Origin: Neoechinorhynchus agilis
Lineage: Eukaryota > Acanthocephala
Assembly: GCA_051530055.1 (NCBI GenBank)
Contig: CM121343.1
Span: forward strand, 6,820,001 to 6,884,000
Direction of reading: 5' to 3'
DNA length: 64,000 bases
Shown here: piece after piece, positions 23,292 to 33,748 of the stretch
Layout: each line of letters begins with the position of its first letter
Position numbering within the stretch: position 1 is the first letter of the stretch
Translations under genes and position numbers: made by a program
Notes under the pieces: generated by a model
The model's database searches: none
What the model was told of the DNA's origin: nothing
What the model saw: the letters and a program-made list of their open reading frames with translations, nothing else

Positions 23292-24373
23292 CCCAAGGAG
23301 TTTTGTAAACATGTCGCGAAATGTTGTTAATAAGCTTAAATTTATCTCGTAAACGTCGCCTAGTTTCTGTACTTTAAGTTTATTTCCGGTGCATTTTATT
23401 TAACTTCGATTTATGGCTTTATACAATCGTTGATTTTTCAGGTATTTACGATATGATTTGTTCAGTTTTTCAACTTTTTCAAATTCATCTTGGTTTCAAA
23501 ATCTTTATGATAAGTAGAAGATAAAACAAAATAAGTTAAAATGCTTAAGAATTGCTGACTTTGTAGGATTCTTAAAAAAGTCGAGACATTTAATAATTAT
23601 AATTTTTCTCAGATTTAAATGCATCCTTTTTCAATAACCTTCATGTAGAAATTACTTTTTTGGTATTATCAAACGTTCAATGCGTTGTTCGCATAGTCGT
23701 CCATTCAATCACCAAAACATCGCACGCGCGCTTGTTGTGTTTAAAAAATTTCGCGCGCGGATATGGATTATGGCATTGAGGTCTTGAGACCTCCTGATCC
23801 CTCGGTTGTTTCAAAAAATCAACAGGTTGGTATGCATGAGATCCCCTCGTGTGAAAGTGAAGTTATTTTGAGTGATTGTGCACCCTTGGTTACAATCGTT
23901 GTTAGAAAAGATCTCTGCGGTCAAGAAACCGGAACCACGGCGAAACTATAGCGTGCCATTCCAATCGCGGATTCCTTGACAAAGCCGGTAACCTAGTGAA
24001 GAGCGATATAAATCTCAGTAGCACGAGATCAGGTGGTTCCAGCATTTTTGTAATTCAATGGAGAGAAGAGATGAAAAACTGATCATTCAAGGAATCGATT
24101 CGGAGAATAACCGATTATCAAAATAAAAATATATTATTGAAAAGTTCACTAGTGACGTTCGAAAGCTGCTGCAGCGATCGGGAATGGTTGTCCGGATTGT
24201 CCACAGAAGAGCGCTTAGACGAATCTTGACAAGAATCTGGATATCAAGAAACACCGGAAACACATTGTGCCCAGGGATGTCAGTGGAAACAAATGGAGAC
24301 AAGATTCCATTTACCCTCGAAGCATCGTGGTCTACGAGATCATCAGTGAACGATGTTTGACCGATGACAATCG
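23292..24373. other. intergenic, nothing recognised
   Basis: Several short frames (62-98 codons) without recognisable motifs. Sequence to the right of about 24374 belongs to the inverted X module. Confidence 0.4.
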
Positions 24374-26862
24374 AGGGGGTCATCTATATTGGCAAAACTG
24401 AACGGCCTATGAATCCATGTTCGTAACGAACTGAATCCGGACGCAAAATCATAGCTACATCATTGGCAAAAAGCACAACACAAAGTGCCACAGCGACGGA
24501 GCAACTCTCGAAGCGAGCTAGGTTTGTGGCCAATGAATCCATGGAACTATCGCCGAGGTACTACTTATTTTCCGGACGGTTGAAGAGGGAATGTGTTTCC
24601 GCCGACAATGCGAGAAAGAGCTTTGTACAACAGTTTGACAAAGCCCAAGAAATTCATTAGAATATCCAACCTTGACCACCCAAGGATAGTTTTATCCTAA
24701 AACTTCTTCAAAGGAAAGCATTTAAGGTCCATCGCAATAAATCTCTAGACTTTCCCCGTTTACAAACAGCTCTAAGTAACAAGATACTTGATGCCGGCAA
24801 AAATTTCCTTTCCTCCGAAATTCGTTTAGGTGGCGAGCCGCCGAGGACATTCTCAGTCCATGCAATCGTAATCCCTTCCCAAACTTGTCCTCTTCTGAAC
24901 TGGAACATTTCCTATACTCTACTAATCAGAATCTCTGCCCTGACTAAAATTATCAGAGAAGTCCTCTAACATCTCAAGAAATTACCTCTTAACAAACTGA
25001 GTTTTTTATTTGCTAACGATTTCATGGAAGATACGAAAAGAAAATTGAGAAGTAAGAAGTTTGTATATCCTGTTAAGAAAGAGGGAGGCTGCGATTGGTG
25101 AAATAAAATTTACTTTTACGAGATGTGGTCTCGGGTTAAAGCGATTTTTGGATATAATGCGCATAACTGTTAGTGGGGGAGGAATAGTAGAGTGAATGTC
25201 GGGGAAAGGAGTTGACCGATTCGAAGGATTTGGTTGCGGTTGTGTGCATCAGCGGCGACAGGATTTGTAACAGGGGCTTCCGGCATACCAGAAATAAATA
25301 TGGTGCGAGTTCCATCCTCAATGGAGGAGTGCATGATGCTATGGGTCGAATTCAGAGCAACGAGGGATGATGGCACTGGTGGAGAAGGCTTATCATTACC
25401 GAAATGAATCAAAGGGTTGATTGATTTTGATGGATTTCCTCCTTTTGCTATTGTTACTACTCGTTCAGGTGTTACCTGGACCTTTTGATCGACCGTAGCT
25501 TTCTTAGTAGTTACTTCAGCTGAATCGCTTTCGTTTTGAGCTTCCACTGTCATTCAATGCTCCTAAGTAAAGTCCGTGAGTGTTTATCGGAATCATGGAA
25601 TCTCTCAGCGATGAACAAGATTTGACGGATATATCAGCGAGGGTTGTACAACCAAGAGTTTGTTCAGAACCTTCTCTCTTATGTTTTAGTTTCGCCCTAA
25701 ACATTACCTCGCAAACTGAACGAAAGTAGCCGCTCCTGTGGATAAAATAACATTCGGAATTAAGTGGTCGTTTTCCCTAGAAAAATCTGCATTTCGGCCC
25801 ATTTTTTTCGAATTTCGAACACTTCGATCCCCTTTTATACTGGTTTCATTGACGCTCGTTTCCGCCCATGGTGACTGGTAATCGTTGGCTTGGACTTGAG
25901 CGTCTTCCAATGTTAACGATAGTTGAAAAGCTTTGATCTTGTCCATTTAAGACGATTCCAATAGCCGCTTTCGGATGCCATTAGAACTTACCCCAGCGAT
26001 GAATGTATCACTCAGGAGGCAATGGATTAATTCCATGTCTTCTAATGTTTTAATATCTTGAGAGATCATCTGTCAATTTTTCATGCATTGTTGACCTTCA
26101 TGAATATTTTTGTTTACCTTCTGATGGCTTTAGAATAAGCGCCGCTATTCTTAATCCTATCGAAGAATGGAGCAGAAACGGTAACGATTAACAAATCCAA
26201 TTTGCCTAAATCTATTTCACATTGTGACTTTCTAAGAATCATTTAAAAAAAGTATTTTGAGTGTTGCCACTGATGTTTGGTACCGGTGGAATCCGGCGAC
26301 AATACTACTGTGCCGAATTTGAAGTATTTCCCAGTTAATTTTTTCGAAGATTGATAAGATGGAGACATCCAGTTTTTGCTAACGAGCAATAAATCCTAAA
26401 TTTATACATTTTTAGAATAAGGTCATTACGAATTTAAATACATTTTTAATTCGATTGCATCTGAACAATGCTTCCGATGATTCAGACAAAGCTAAATACT
26501 TGATTCAATCAAAATCATTTTATTTTCCTGTCTACTCCAAATATGGAGTTCCGCAGCGATCACCCCCCTTCATCTACACTACTTTCATTAGTAATGATAA
26601 ATATTTTCGAAATTAATTCTTTGAACTTTATCCTTGCGATCATCTATGCAGGTGATATATTTTTATTTTGCTCAGCGATACATTAATGGTCTATTCAATG
26701 CTCTCAATGTAGTCAATTTAATCATTAATCTTCAATTCTGTGAGTTAACGAAACAGTGATTTACGGTTTTTTTTGAATTTCCTATAGATCTGTTTGGAAT
26801 TCTCTGGATTTTGTGCTTTTGCAATGCCAAGCGTCGTTCTCACTTTAATAACGAATTTTAGG
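24374..26862 (+). repeat. module X, left arm of an 18-kb-spaced inverted repeat
   Basis: Matches the reverse complement of 44955-47482 almost base for base. The frames at 24463-24660, 24708-24908, 25170-25553 and 25704-25946 all have mirror images there. It contains a LINE linker fragment (about 24640-24960) and a fossil LTR gag piece. The left boundary at about 24374 is followed outward by unrelated sequence. Confidence 0.9.
25150..26100 (-). mobile_element. fossil LTR retroelement gag fragment (Ty3/Gypsy-like), copy 1
   Basis: The minus strand carries a capsid-like stretch resembling the Gypsy gag region with an IRQRLLES-type motif followed by an ALEDAQ-type helix (here TLEDAQVQAND). A Pro/Ser-rich tail follows. 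Only this part of gag is present, and no pol or LTR is recognised. It is a broken fossil duplicated together with module X. Confidence 0.45.
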
Positions 26863-27402
26863 TTCAATGATAAAGACCTTTCCTGCCCCAAAAATCCTCA
26901 ATCGCTTTCTTGTAGTGTTCACAACGTCCTATAATTATAAGCTAATGTGCCGTATTGTTGGTACATTTTTATAGAAGGCGATTCAGACATCCGAAGACTT
27001 GACCTTCGAATTTGTTCTAAATGCCTCAACTTTATTCGATTCATATCCGGACTTTTAGTCACACAAAACTATGTCCGAAAATTACTCAATAACTGATATC
27101 TCGTTTCAGCATCGTACGAAAGTTCAAACACCTCTCTGCAGAAGTCCGAGATCAACTTCGAAAGCTCTTTCCAGGAAAGATATAAAATCCTCCAATAACT
27201 TGTTCGTTCCATTTAAAGTGTTCGCCTTAAACTGAATCTTTGCTTGCAACTTCATCGTGATTCTTGATGGACAACCAAGAAAGTCCCCGAAAATATGAAA
27301 CCAAATCTAAGAGTAAATAGCAAAGAACTTCCAAATGCGGTCGGCGGGTAGATCTCACACCGCGGTGTAAATCTTCACTCGTGCACTAAATTTTAGCAGA
27401 TC
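26863..27402. other. 540-bp segment unique to this copy
   Basis: Replaces the left part of module B between X and the rest of B. Nothing is recognised in it. Confidence 0.5.
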
Positions 27403-27433
27403 TGAAATTTATTTTTACCAAAATGACCATTTC

Positions 27434-27856
27434 TCACTCCGACAAAATCATTCTCCTTTGGTTCAAAGCGAATATAGCAATCCGAGCATGATTTGATTTT
27501 AGACCAAATTTTTCAATCAATAAATTAATTTTTTGTGTCGTCGAATGATTTTTTAGCATCTCTTCTAAAGCAACGATCGAATCTATTCCGCTTTCTTCGA
27601 ATTTATGAAGACTTCGTTTTCCTACTCCTGGAACACAAAGCAGATCCTTGTGATCGAATTCGCGATTGAGAAAGCAATCGATCTTTGCCGAAAAAAAGAA
27701 TTGATCCATGTTTGGATCCACCTCCTTACAGCATTTTTCGGATCTCGTTTCGTTTTCGGTCATCGGTGAATTCGATTTTGTCAATGATGAGCCATTAAGT
27801 GTGCATAATGTTGCTATGGCAACGCAACCGAGATGCTGGCAGTACGCGAACCCCAA
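27434..27856 (-). CDS. BAF-like helix-hairpin-helix protein, copy 2
   Basis: 140 codons; an internal Met (MTENET) would give about 109 aa. The C-terminal 70 residues read LLCVPGVGKRSLHKFEESG, then FGLKSNHARIAIFALNQR. The helix-hairpin-helix (PGVGKRS) and the final helix resemble barrier-to-autointegration factor (family: LPGIGPVLGQRLTEKGFD ... ANSKQASDCYNCLRDW; BAF is about 89 aa). BAF bridges double-stranded DNA and links chromatin to the nuclear envelope. Similarity is weak and recognised by eye, so another HhH protein is possible. It lies divergently about 615 bp from the OB-fold gene. Confidence 0.45.
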   Translation of the reverse strand: MGFAYCQHLGCVAIATLCTLNGSSLTKSNSPMTENETRSEKCCKEVDPNMDQFFFSAKIDCFLNREFDHKDLLCVPGVGKRSLHKFEESGIDSIVALEEMLKNHSTTQKINLLIEKFGLKSNHARIAIFALNQRRMILSE

Positions 27857-28471
27857 ATTTTTCTTGAACTAGCAATGTTTTCGCAACCTACCGTTGCAAC
27901 GGTTTGTGGCAGACTGTAAACCCTTTCAAGGACCTCTGCTTCTTCACATCCATCATAAACAACCAAATAAAGAAATCAACGAAGTGTCCCATAATCTATA
28001 TTAGGAGGTTCCGACTAAAAGGTGGCCGCAAACGATTGTTATTCAATCTAATCTCATGCTTCCGAGACCGATCCTCCATCAAAGCTACTTTTTCTCATTT
28101 GCTAAAAGCGATACCCTAGGATCTCATCCATTACACATTTCGCCGATAAACTGAAGGTCAACTTCATCAACCTGCAGTACGCCATATTCTTCAAAATTTA
28201 TTGGTTTGTAAAGATGTTCATCATTTACTTTTTTATAGCGAATTATCAAATAATTTATTGATTTATTTGATCAGTCTGCAAGAAGACATCCCATATTCTT
28301 CAATTAATGATGAGACGAAATGAATCTATGATTTGGATGCTCATGAAAATATGGTACGGACATCCGATAAGTAATTTGAACAACCGGAATGGTAGAGAAA
28401 GTTCTGGTTGCGAATGGGTTCAAAGTTGAGACTGATAAGAAATCGCGCTTATTGATTGGGCCTAAACACGG

Positions 28472-29279
28472 GTGCTGGATCGGTCTCAGGTTTCATTTCG
28501 CAACCTTATTCCGATCTGCCAATTGAAGGAGAAGGTAGGCGGTGCGATTTGTGGATACATTTCATCGATTCGCCAAACCAACGATAATCTTACGTCACTT
28601 ATAATTGATGATGGTACTGATCGAATGTCTGTATCATATTTTCACGAGCGTCCAGATCATCAGATTCTTTTGTTGGGTCAATTTATCGTGGTCGAACAAC
28701 CGAGACCTCGCATGTATCGATCTCTCCTCGAAATACGAACAAGACGAGTTAAGATCATTTCGGAATTTCAAGACCAATTAAAATTTCTTGAGCGTATCTT
28801 TGAACGAACTCAAATAAATAAAAAATCTCCAGAAGTTATTGATCTGAATGAAATGACTACGGTCTCAAGGGAGTGGTTGCTCTCCAATGGACTTGGTCAC
28901 TGACTCTTGAGTGCGCCCGAGAGCCAGTGATGAAAATCCAAATCATTTGATGAAATTCGGAGCTATCAATTCTGCCAACAGTAGCACTGAGGACATCTTT
29001 AATGTAACTTTAAGTTCCAAAAAACTATCGTTTCTTATCTTCGATAGGTTAAAACGCGCAACGAAACAATATCATAACGAGTGCATTCGTCCAAAACAAT
29101 TGCTTCGATATTCGCCTGAATTGACGTTCCTTGGAGAAATGAATGTACTGGCGATTCTTGACCGACTGGTTCACGATGGCTTGGTAATAAGTGTGGCTCC
29201 ATTCCTTTTTACACCTATGCCAGAAGTGCCGGACAATGAAATCGCAACCACGATTGTTTGTAAACTCAGCAAAAAGTAA
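28472..29279 (+). CDS. RPA32/STN1-like OB-fold plus winged-helix protein, copy 1
   Basis: Frame 1 (28472-28903, 143 codons) shows an OB-fold pattern: GGAICGYISSIRQ, then LIIDDGTDRMSVSYF, then LGQFIVVEQ and LEIRTRRVKII. Frame 2 (28911-29279) shows a C-terminal winged-helix pattern (CIRPKQLL ... ILDRLVHDGLVI). OB plus winged helix is the layout of RPA2 and STN1, the ssDNA-binding subunits of RPA and of the telomeric CST complex. The frame changes near 28900. A GT-AG intron of about 58 nt (GTGGTTG at 28871 to CCAG at 28928) would restore frame, but this is unproven. Copy 2 at 37367-38174 is identical in structure. Confidence 0.5.
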
Positions 29280-29599
29280 TTTTTTATAATTTTGCATGTT
29301 TATTAAACGATGAAACCGAGAGGTTTTTGAAACATTATTATTCAAATTGTTAAAAGTAAGACGATTGTTCAGACACGGCCAAAATAAACGCTGTTGTCTT
29401 TTTGGCGAAAATGACGAAAAGAGCACATCTTCTACGAAAGCTCATGTTGAACAGTAAAACAATTTTGTTTATCGGAAAGCTTTGCTATCGATTCAGTTAT
29501 CGAGTGTAAATAGCCACATCGGAGCTTTTGAGATAATCACTGCGATCAACATTTTAGATTCGATTGCCTCTTGATTTCGAAAAACATTTCCATTACATT

Positions 29600-30612
29600 C
29601 ACCAAGAAATGTCTCCTCCAATTCAGCCGAATCCTTCGTGTTTAGGTCTTAGTGGGATTTTAGGCCCTGCGCTGATGCCTTCAATTAAACACATTTGAGA
29701 TGGCACTAAGCTTTCGATCTGATAATCTTTTACCCTAATTTTGTCAGAATACCTCCAAGATTCGGTGTCTTCTTCAAAAGAGGATTTGATGGGCGTTCGT
29801 GAACTTCCACTACTTGAATGCTCGTATCTTTTCTCCGGTTCTCCTTCGGTCTTGCCGGCTTTAAGTAATTCTCTTTGTTTATTTCGGTCCACAGGGGTTT
29901 CAAATTCACCTTCACTGGTCTCTGTCGACTTCGTAGAATCATCTGGATGAAGCGATAATTGAACTATGTCGATTTTAACACCTTCACCAAGAAATGCCTT
30001 CCCCAATTCAGCCGAATCCTTCGTTACAAGTCTTAGTGGTATTTGAGGCCTTGTTTTGATGCCTTCAATTAAACACATTTGAGATTGCATTAAGCTTTAA
30101 ATCTGATGATCTTTAACCCTAATTTTGTCAGAATACCTCCAGGATGTGGCGTGTTCTTCAAAATTGGAATTGCTGGATATGGCTATAGAATTATCTGCGG
30201 ATTCTGAGCTCTCTTTGGGTGTTTTTGAACCTTGGAATTCTCAAGATAGTTTCTTATATGCATCGACTTCAATTGTATCTGCTTTACTCGTTTGATGGAA
30301 CACTGGCCGAAATCCCATAGATGAGAATACCCTGCAAACCAATTGTGCTTTATCGTAAATTCTACTTTGTAAAGCCCGATTGTCTCATGGTCCTTCATGA
30401 GGTTCAGATCGCTTTCGCGCCTCATCCTATGTGCTAATCGAATTAAGCGATGATGTGTGATTTTTGATTGTTTTGACCGTTTCTTCATGTTTCAATACAT
30501 TTTGGCGCTGGTTGTTTGACTTGTGCTGAAATGGCACTTGACCTCGATGAGTCTTCTTTTTCCTAATAAGACTCCCCAGTTTGATGATCGGTGAGTGTTG
30601 TGTATCACTCAA
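29600..30612 (-). CDS. unrecognised protein with internal repeats, copy 1 (structure uncertain)
   Basis: Frame 29623-30090 (155 codons) is Ser/Glu/Lys-rich. It contains the repeated block SQMCLIEGI..(R/G)P.IPLR followed by GKAFLGE/GETFLGE-like sequence, and a third partial unit lies at about 30100-30150. Frames 30183-30488 and 30427-30612 upstream (Lys/Arg-rich, with a YSHLWDFG motif) may be earlier exons. I recognise no family. The identical set sits at 38495-39507. Confidence 0.3.
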
Positions 30613-30769
30613 GAGACGACAATTCCACTATATCCATAGATCGTATCCTACTGTGGAACTTTCTTGGCATATTCATCGTCTCCCATTTTAAGTTCAAAGA
30701 ATTCTCAGTTAGATTTTACCCGCGTGGACATTCTCGTAGAAAGCAATATAAAATTCGCCGTCCTTAAAT

Positions 30770-30960
30770 CAGAGGACAGCTGGGTCGAAATCATTATTTT
30801 GTTCCCTTTGGCGTCGGGACACTCGGGTCGTTTGGTACCGCGGCGCAGGACTTGTTCAACAATTGTCCAAGAGAATCCGAGATCAGGAGCATTCCTCCTA
30901 CAAAACATAGCCAACGCCGGAAAGCTGCATCCGTCCTTTTGACCGTTACACCAGGACGGC
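30770..30960 (+). mobile_element. LINE family A ORF2 tail fragment
   Basis: One frame reads HYFVPFGVGTLGSFGT, matching the HYFVPFGVETYGALG block of the other copies. It is decayed and short. A duplicate lies at about 39665-39855. Confidence 0.6.
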
Positions 30961-31146
30961 AGCTGGGTTATCCAGAGGGGCGGTGGTGTGAATGTTGGTA
31001 AGATTTGGTCGAGATACCAAGCACTACTTAAATCGCCGTAAGAGATTAAAAGCTGAATATGTCAGCGTTAGGGACTGTCACGTACCAAGGTCCAAACGTG
31101 GTCCGCTACAATTCTTCGATAGTAACAAAGATGATAATTCGATCGT

Positions 31147-32100
31147 TTAAGTCAACGGGACATTGGTGAACAGAGCGTTCACATCAACCGTAAACATTTT
31201 GTAGTGCTTAACGTTAATTTTCCTGATCTCAATCGCAAACGTGGGTCCATCATTGATGTGCGAGAAAGATGTGCTTAAAATCACTGGTAATAAAGCATTG
31301 ATCCTTTTGGGTAAGCGATGATTGAAAGAAATATAACTGGCTAGAATTGGACGGTACTGCAGGATGGGTTTGTGTATCTTCGGGAGGAGATAGAGAAACG
31401 CACATTTAGCCGATGATGATCGTGTCATGTTGTAAAATTGAGGACTGATCAACGACCGGCTCAACAAATTCCTGTGAAAACCGTTAAATTTAGTTTCTCT
31501 GCTTCCAGCGGGATCTCTAGCCAGCCTCTCAAATTTGTCCGAGTTAAGAAGATCCAAAGCCCGTTTGATAATCTTCCATGTCCACAGCTACTAAAGCACG
31601 TCCTTTGTCGGATTTACAAATCACTATTGATGGCACTTCCTTAAGGGACTTCGCAATTGCCATCTCGTCATTATCGTTGCGAACGTTCCGACTACGAGCT
31701 TTCTTGTCGTAGGCCACCATTGAACTCATCAGCTCCGGATGTGAGTTTATAAGAAGCTCTGTATCACATCGTATTTTGGTAGATCGAATCTGATGCTTCA
31801 TAATATAGTACGGTCCCTTGTTCAGCAAATTGAGTTCCCTTGAGGAAAAGATGTGTTTTGATCCATTCGCAAATAAAAGCACTCTTCGAATGTTCTTGGT
31901 CTTAATTGTTCAAGCTTCAGTAAGTGGTTCCAGATTAACGTACTCATTGACTCCTATGCAGTCTTTATCTTGCAAGGTACGTACCACCAACTCCCACAGC
32001 AAAGTTCGACCGTCGTTTAAGCTTCTCCATGCGGCTCCTCATTTCATGAATCCCGAATACGATCAACTTCTTGGAGAAAAATTTTTGCAGTTGCGAATCC
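31147..32100 (-). mobile_element. Penelope-like element RT fragment, copy 1
   Basis: The minus strand shows ICKSDKGRALVAVDMEDY, then FLYLLPKIHKPILQYRPI, and TVDVNALFTNVPL. These are the N-terminal finger/palm motifs of Penelope reverse transcriptase (family: I.KADKG.AVVIMD..DY, LPKIHK...RPI, FDVVSLFTNVP). The catalytic and GIY-YIG parts are absent, so the piece is truncated. It lies between LINE fragments. Confidence 0.75.
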
Positions 32101-32269
32101 TGAAACCCAATAATACCGGAACTGATTTTGGCACACTTAGGAGGTCACCTCGCGAAATATTTCCAATAAATAAAAATCAAATGTGCTATTGCCGGGATTA
32201 TTATCACCAAAATAATACTTTTCTAATAGTTTCAGTCAGGGCAGAGATTCTCATTAGTAGAGTCTAGTA

Positions 32270-32577
32270 CATGCTTCAGTTCAGAGAGGACAAATTTGGG
32301 AAGTGATCAGGGTTGCATAGACCAAGAGGGTCCTTGGCGGCTCGTCACCACGTAAGATTGCAGCCTAAACGAATTTCGGAGAAAAATTAGTTTTTTTCGG
32401 GCATGAAGTAGTTTGTTAGTTAGTGCTGTTTGTAAACGGGGAAAGTCTAGAGATTTATTGCGATGGATCTTAGATGCTTTCCTTTGAAGAGGTTTCAAGA
32501 TAGAACTATCCTTGGGTGGTCAAGGTTGGATATTCTAATGAATTTCTTGGGCTTTGTCAAACTGGTGGTCGGCGGAA
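32270..32577 (-). mobile_element. LINE family B linker fragment
   Basis: Similar on the same strand to 35110-35400, the region upstream of the RT in the family B LINE, and to 41160-41474, 46910-47230 and the reverse of about 24640-24960. It joins directly to the kinase piece at 32577. Confidence 0.6.
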
Positions 32578-33313
32578 AGGTTTTTGAGAAGAGATCTCTT
32601 ATTCAAACCAGCCAAATTAAGCGAACAATCAACGAAAAAACAATACTGAGTAATATATTTCATTCTAATATTGAAGACTTCTTGGGATCTTATAAGGATA
32701 GTGGCCATTTATACATTGTGATGAGCTTAATACCGACCGGCAACTTGTTTGAACATTTTCATGCAAAACGACGATTTATTGAAGACGAAAGTAGATTGGT
32801 ACTAGCTCAGATTGTCCTCGCTTGGATTACTTGCATCAAATTAGTGTTGTCCATAGGGATATTAAAGCTGAGAACATTTTGGTAGAAGATAGCGGCTATA
32901 TAAAAGTAACTGATTTCGGATTCGCTAAATTACTAAACGAGAAAGCGATGACTATTTGTGGAACTCCACAATACATGGCCCCAGAAGTGTCCGGACGACT
33001 TGGATATACAACATGTTGCGATTGGTGGTCTCTTGGCGTTTTGGCATACGAGCTCAATGCAGGTTCTACGCCCTTTGTGGCATCAGATATTATAAGGATC
33101 ATTGCTAAAGCTCAATCCGGGAGGTTCAGAGTTCCTGAACATTTCTCATCCGAGCTACGGGATCTCGTCATCGGACTTTTGAAAATTAATCCAAATAGGC
33201 GATATGGATGTGGAAATGGCGGAATTGATGGGATGAAGGCTCACAAGTTCTTCAAAGATATTGACTGGTGGAATCTGTTCCAACAAAAGGTTGCCATGAT
33301 CTATAAGCCTGGC
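32578..33313 (+). pseudogene. PKA-like (AGC) kinase domain fragment, copy 1
   Basis: Intronless kinase sequence with INEKTIL (helix C Glu), VVHRDIKAEN (catalytic loop), VTDFGFAK, CGTPQYMAPE, CDWWSLGVLAYE and NPNRRYGCGNGG. It closely follows cAMP-dependent kinase. The Gly-rich loop is missing because the match begins after a LINE fragment. Downstream it ends in a reversed LINE family A fragment. Relative to copy 2, one T is missing at about 32821 (CGCTTGG versus CGCTTTGG), which breaks the frame. It looks like a processed or transduced cDNA piece. Confidence 0.75.
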
Positions 33314-33319
33314 ATTTAT

Positions 33320-33748
33320 CCGACCGATAGATTCCTTTCACAATCGTTAAATATTTGTTCAAAGGAGGCTAACCTTTCCTTGATTGTTGATGTCAAAGAC
33401 ACCCCAGAATCACCGCTGGTGCAGAGGATTAAGCGCGGGAAAGCGAAGAGTCGTGTCCATGATGGCGCACAGTTCGTTTGAAGGCAATCGTTGAGAATCC
33501 CGTAAATGCTTTGGCGACCAGATATCGCGCGCCTTTAGGGATCCGTTTCAGGACGTTCCTGGGCAGAAACCGCACGATATCAGGTATCGAAATAGAATCA
33601 GTGGTGATCTGAGGGGTCTCAGGCACGAAAGGTTCGGTTAATTGTGGTGGAGAACCAGACCCACTACAGCGGAGATCCCGGGGACCATGGAACAAACAAA
33701 ACCCCCAGATTGGTTAATTTAAAAGACCTACCGCAAACCGGACACTTG
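33320..33748 (-). mobile_element. LINE family A ORF N-terminal fragment, copy 1
   Basis: The minus strand reads GRSFKLTNLGVLFxHGPRD-like sequence, a zinc-finger motif typical of LINE N-termini, and VRFLPRNVLKRIPKGARYL. The same block is at 42214-42909 (-) and, inverted, at 48120-48500 (+). Confidence 0.55.

Larger units (their letters stand above)
27403..33748 (+). repeat. 6.35-kb segmental duplication unit, copy 1
   Basis: Nearly identical to 36294-42643 in the same orientation, offset 8891-8897 bp. The breakpoints are sharp: TGAAATTTATTTTTACC starts both, and ACCGGACAC ends both before the flanks diverge. Very few substitutions and 1-2 nt indels separate the copies, so the event is recent. 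Confidence 0.95.

Noticed and set aside
27403-33748. The 6.35-kb unit as a complete Helitron
   Set aside because: No Rep/helicase sequence, 5' TC or 3' CTRR hairpin was found; it remains a hypothesis only.
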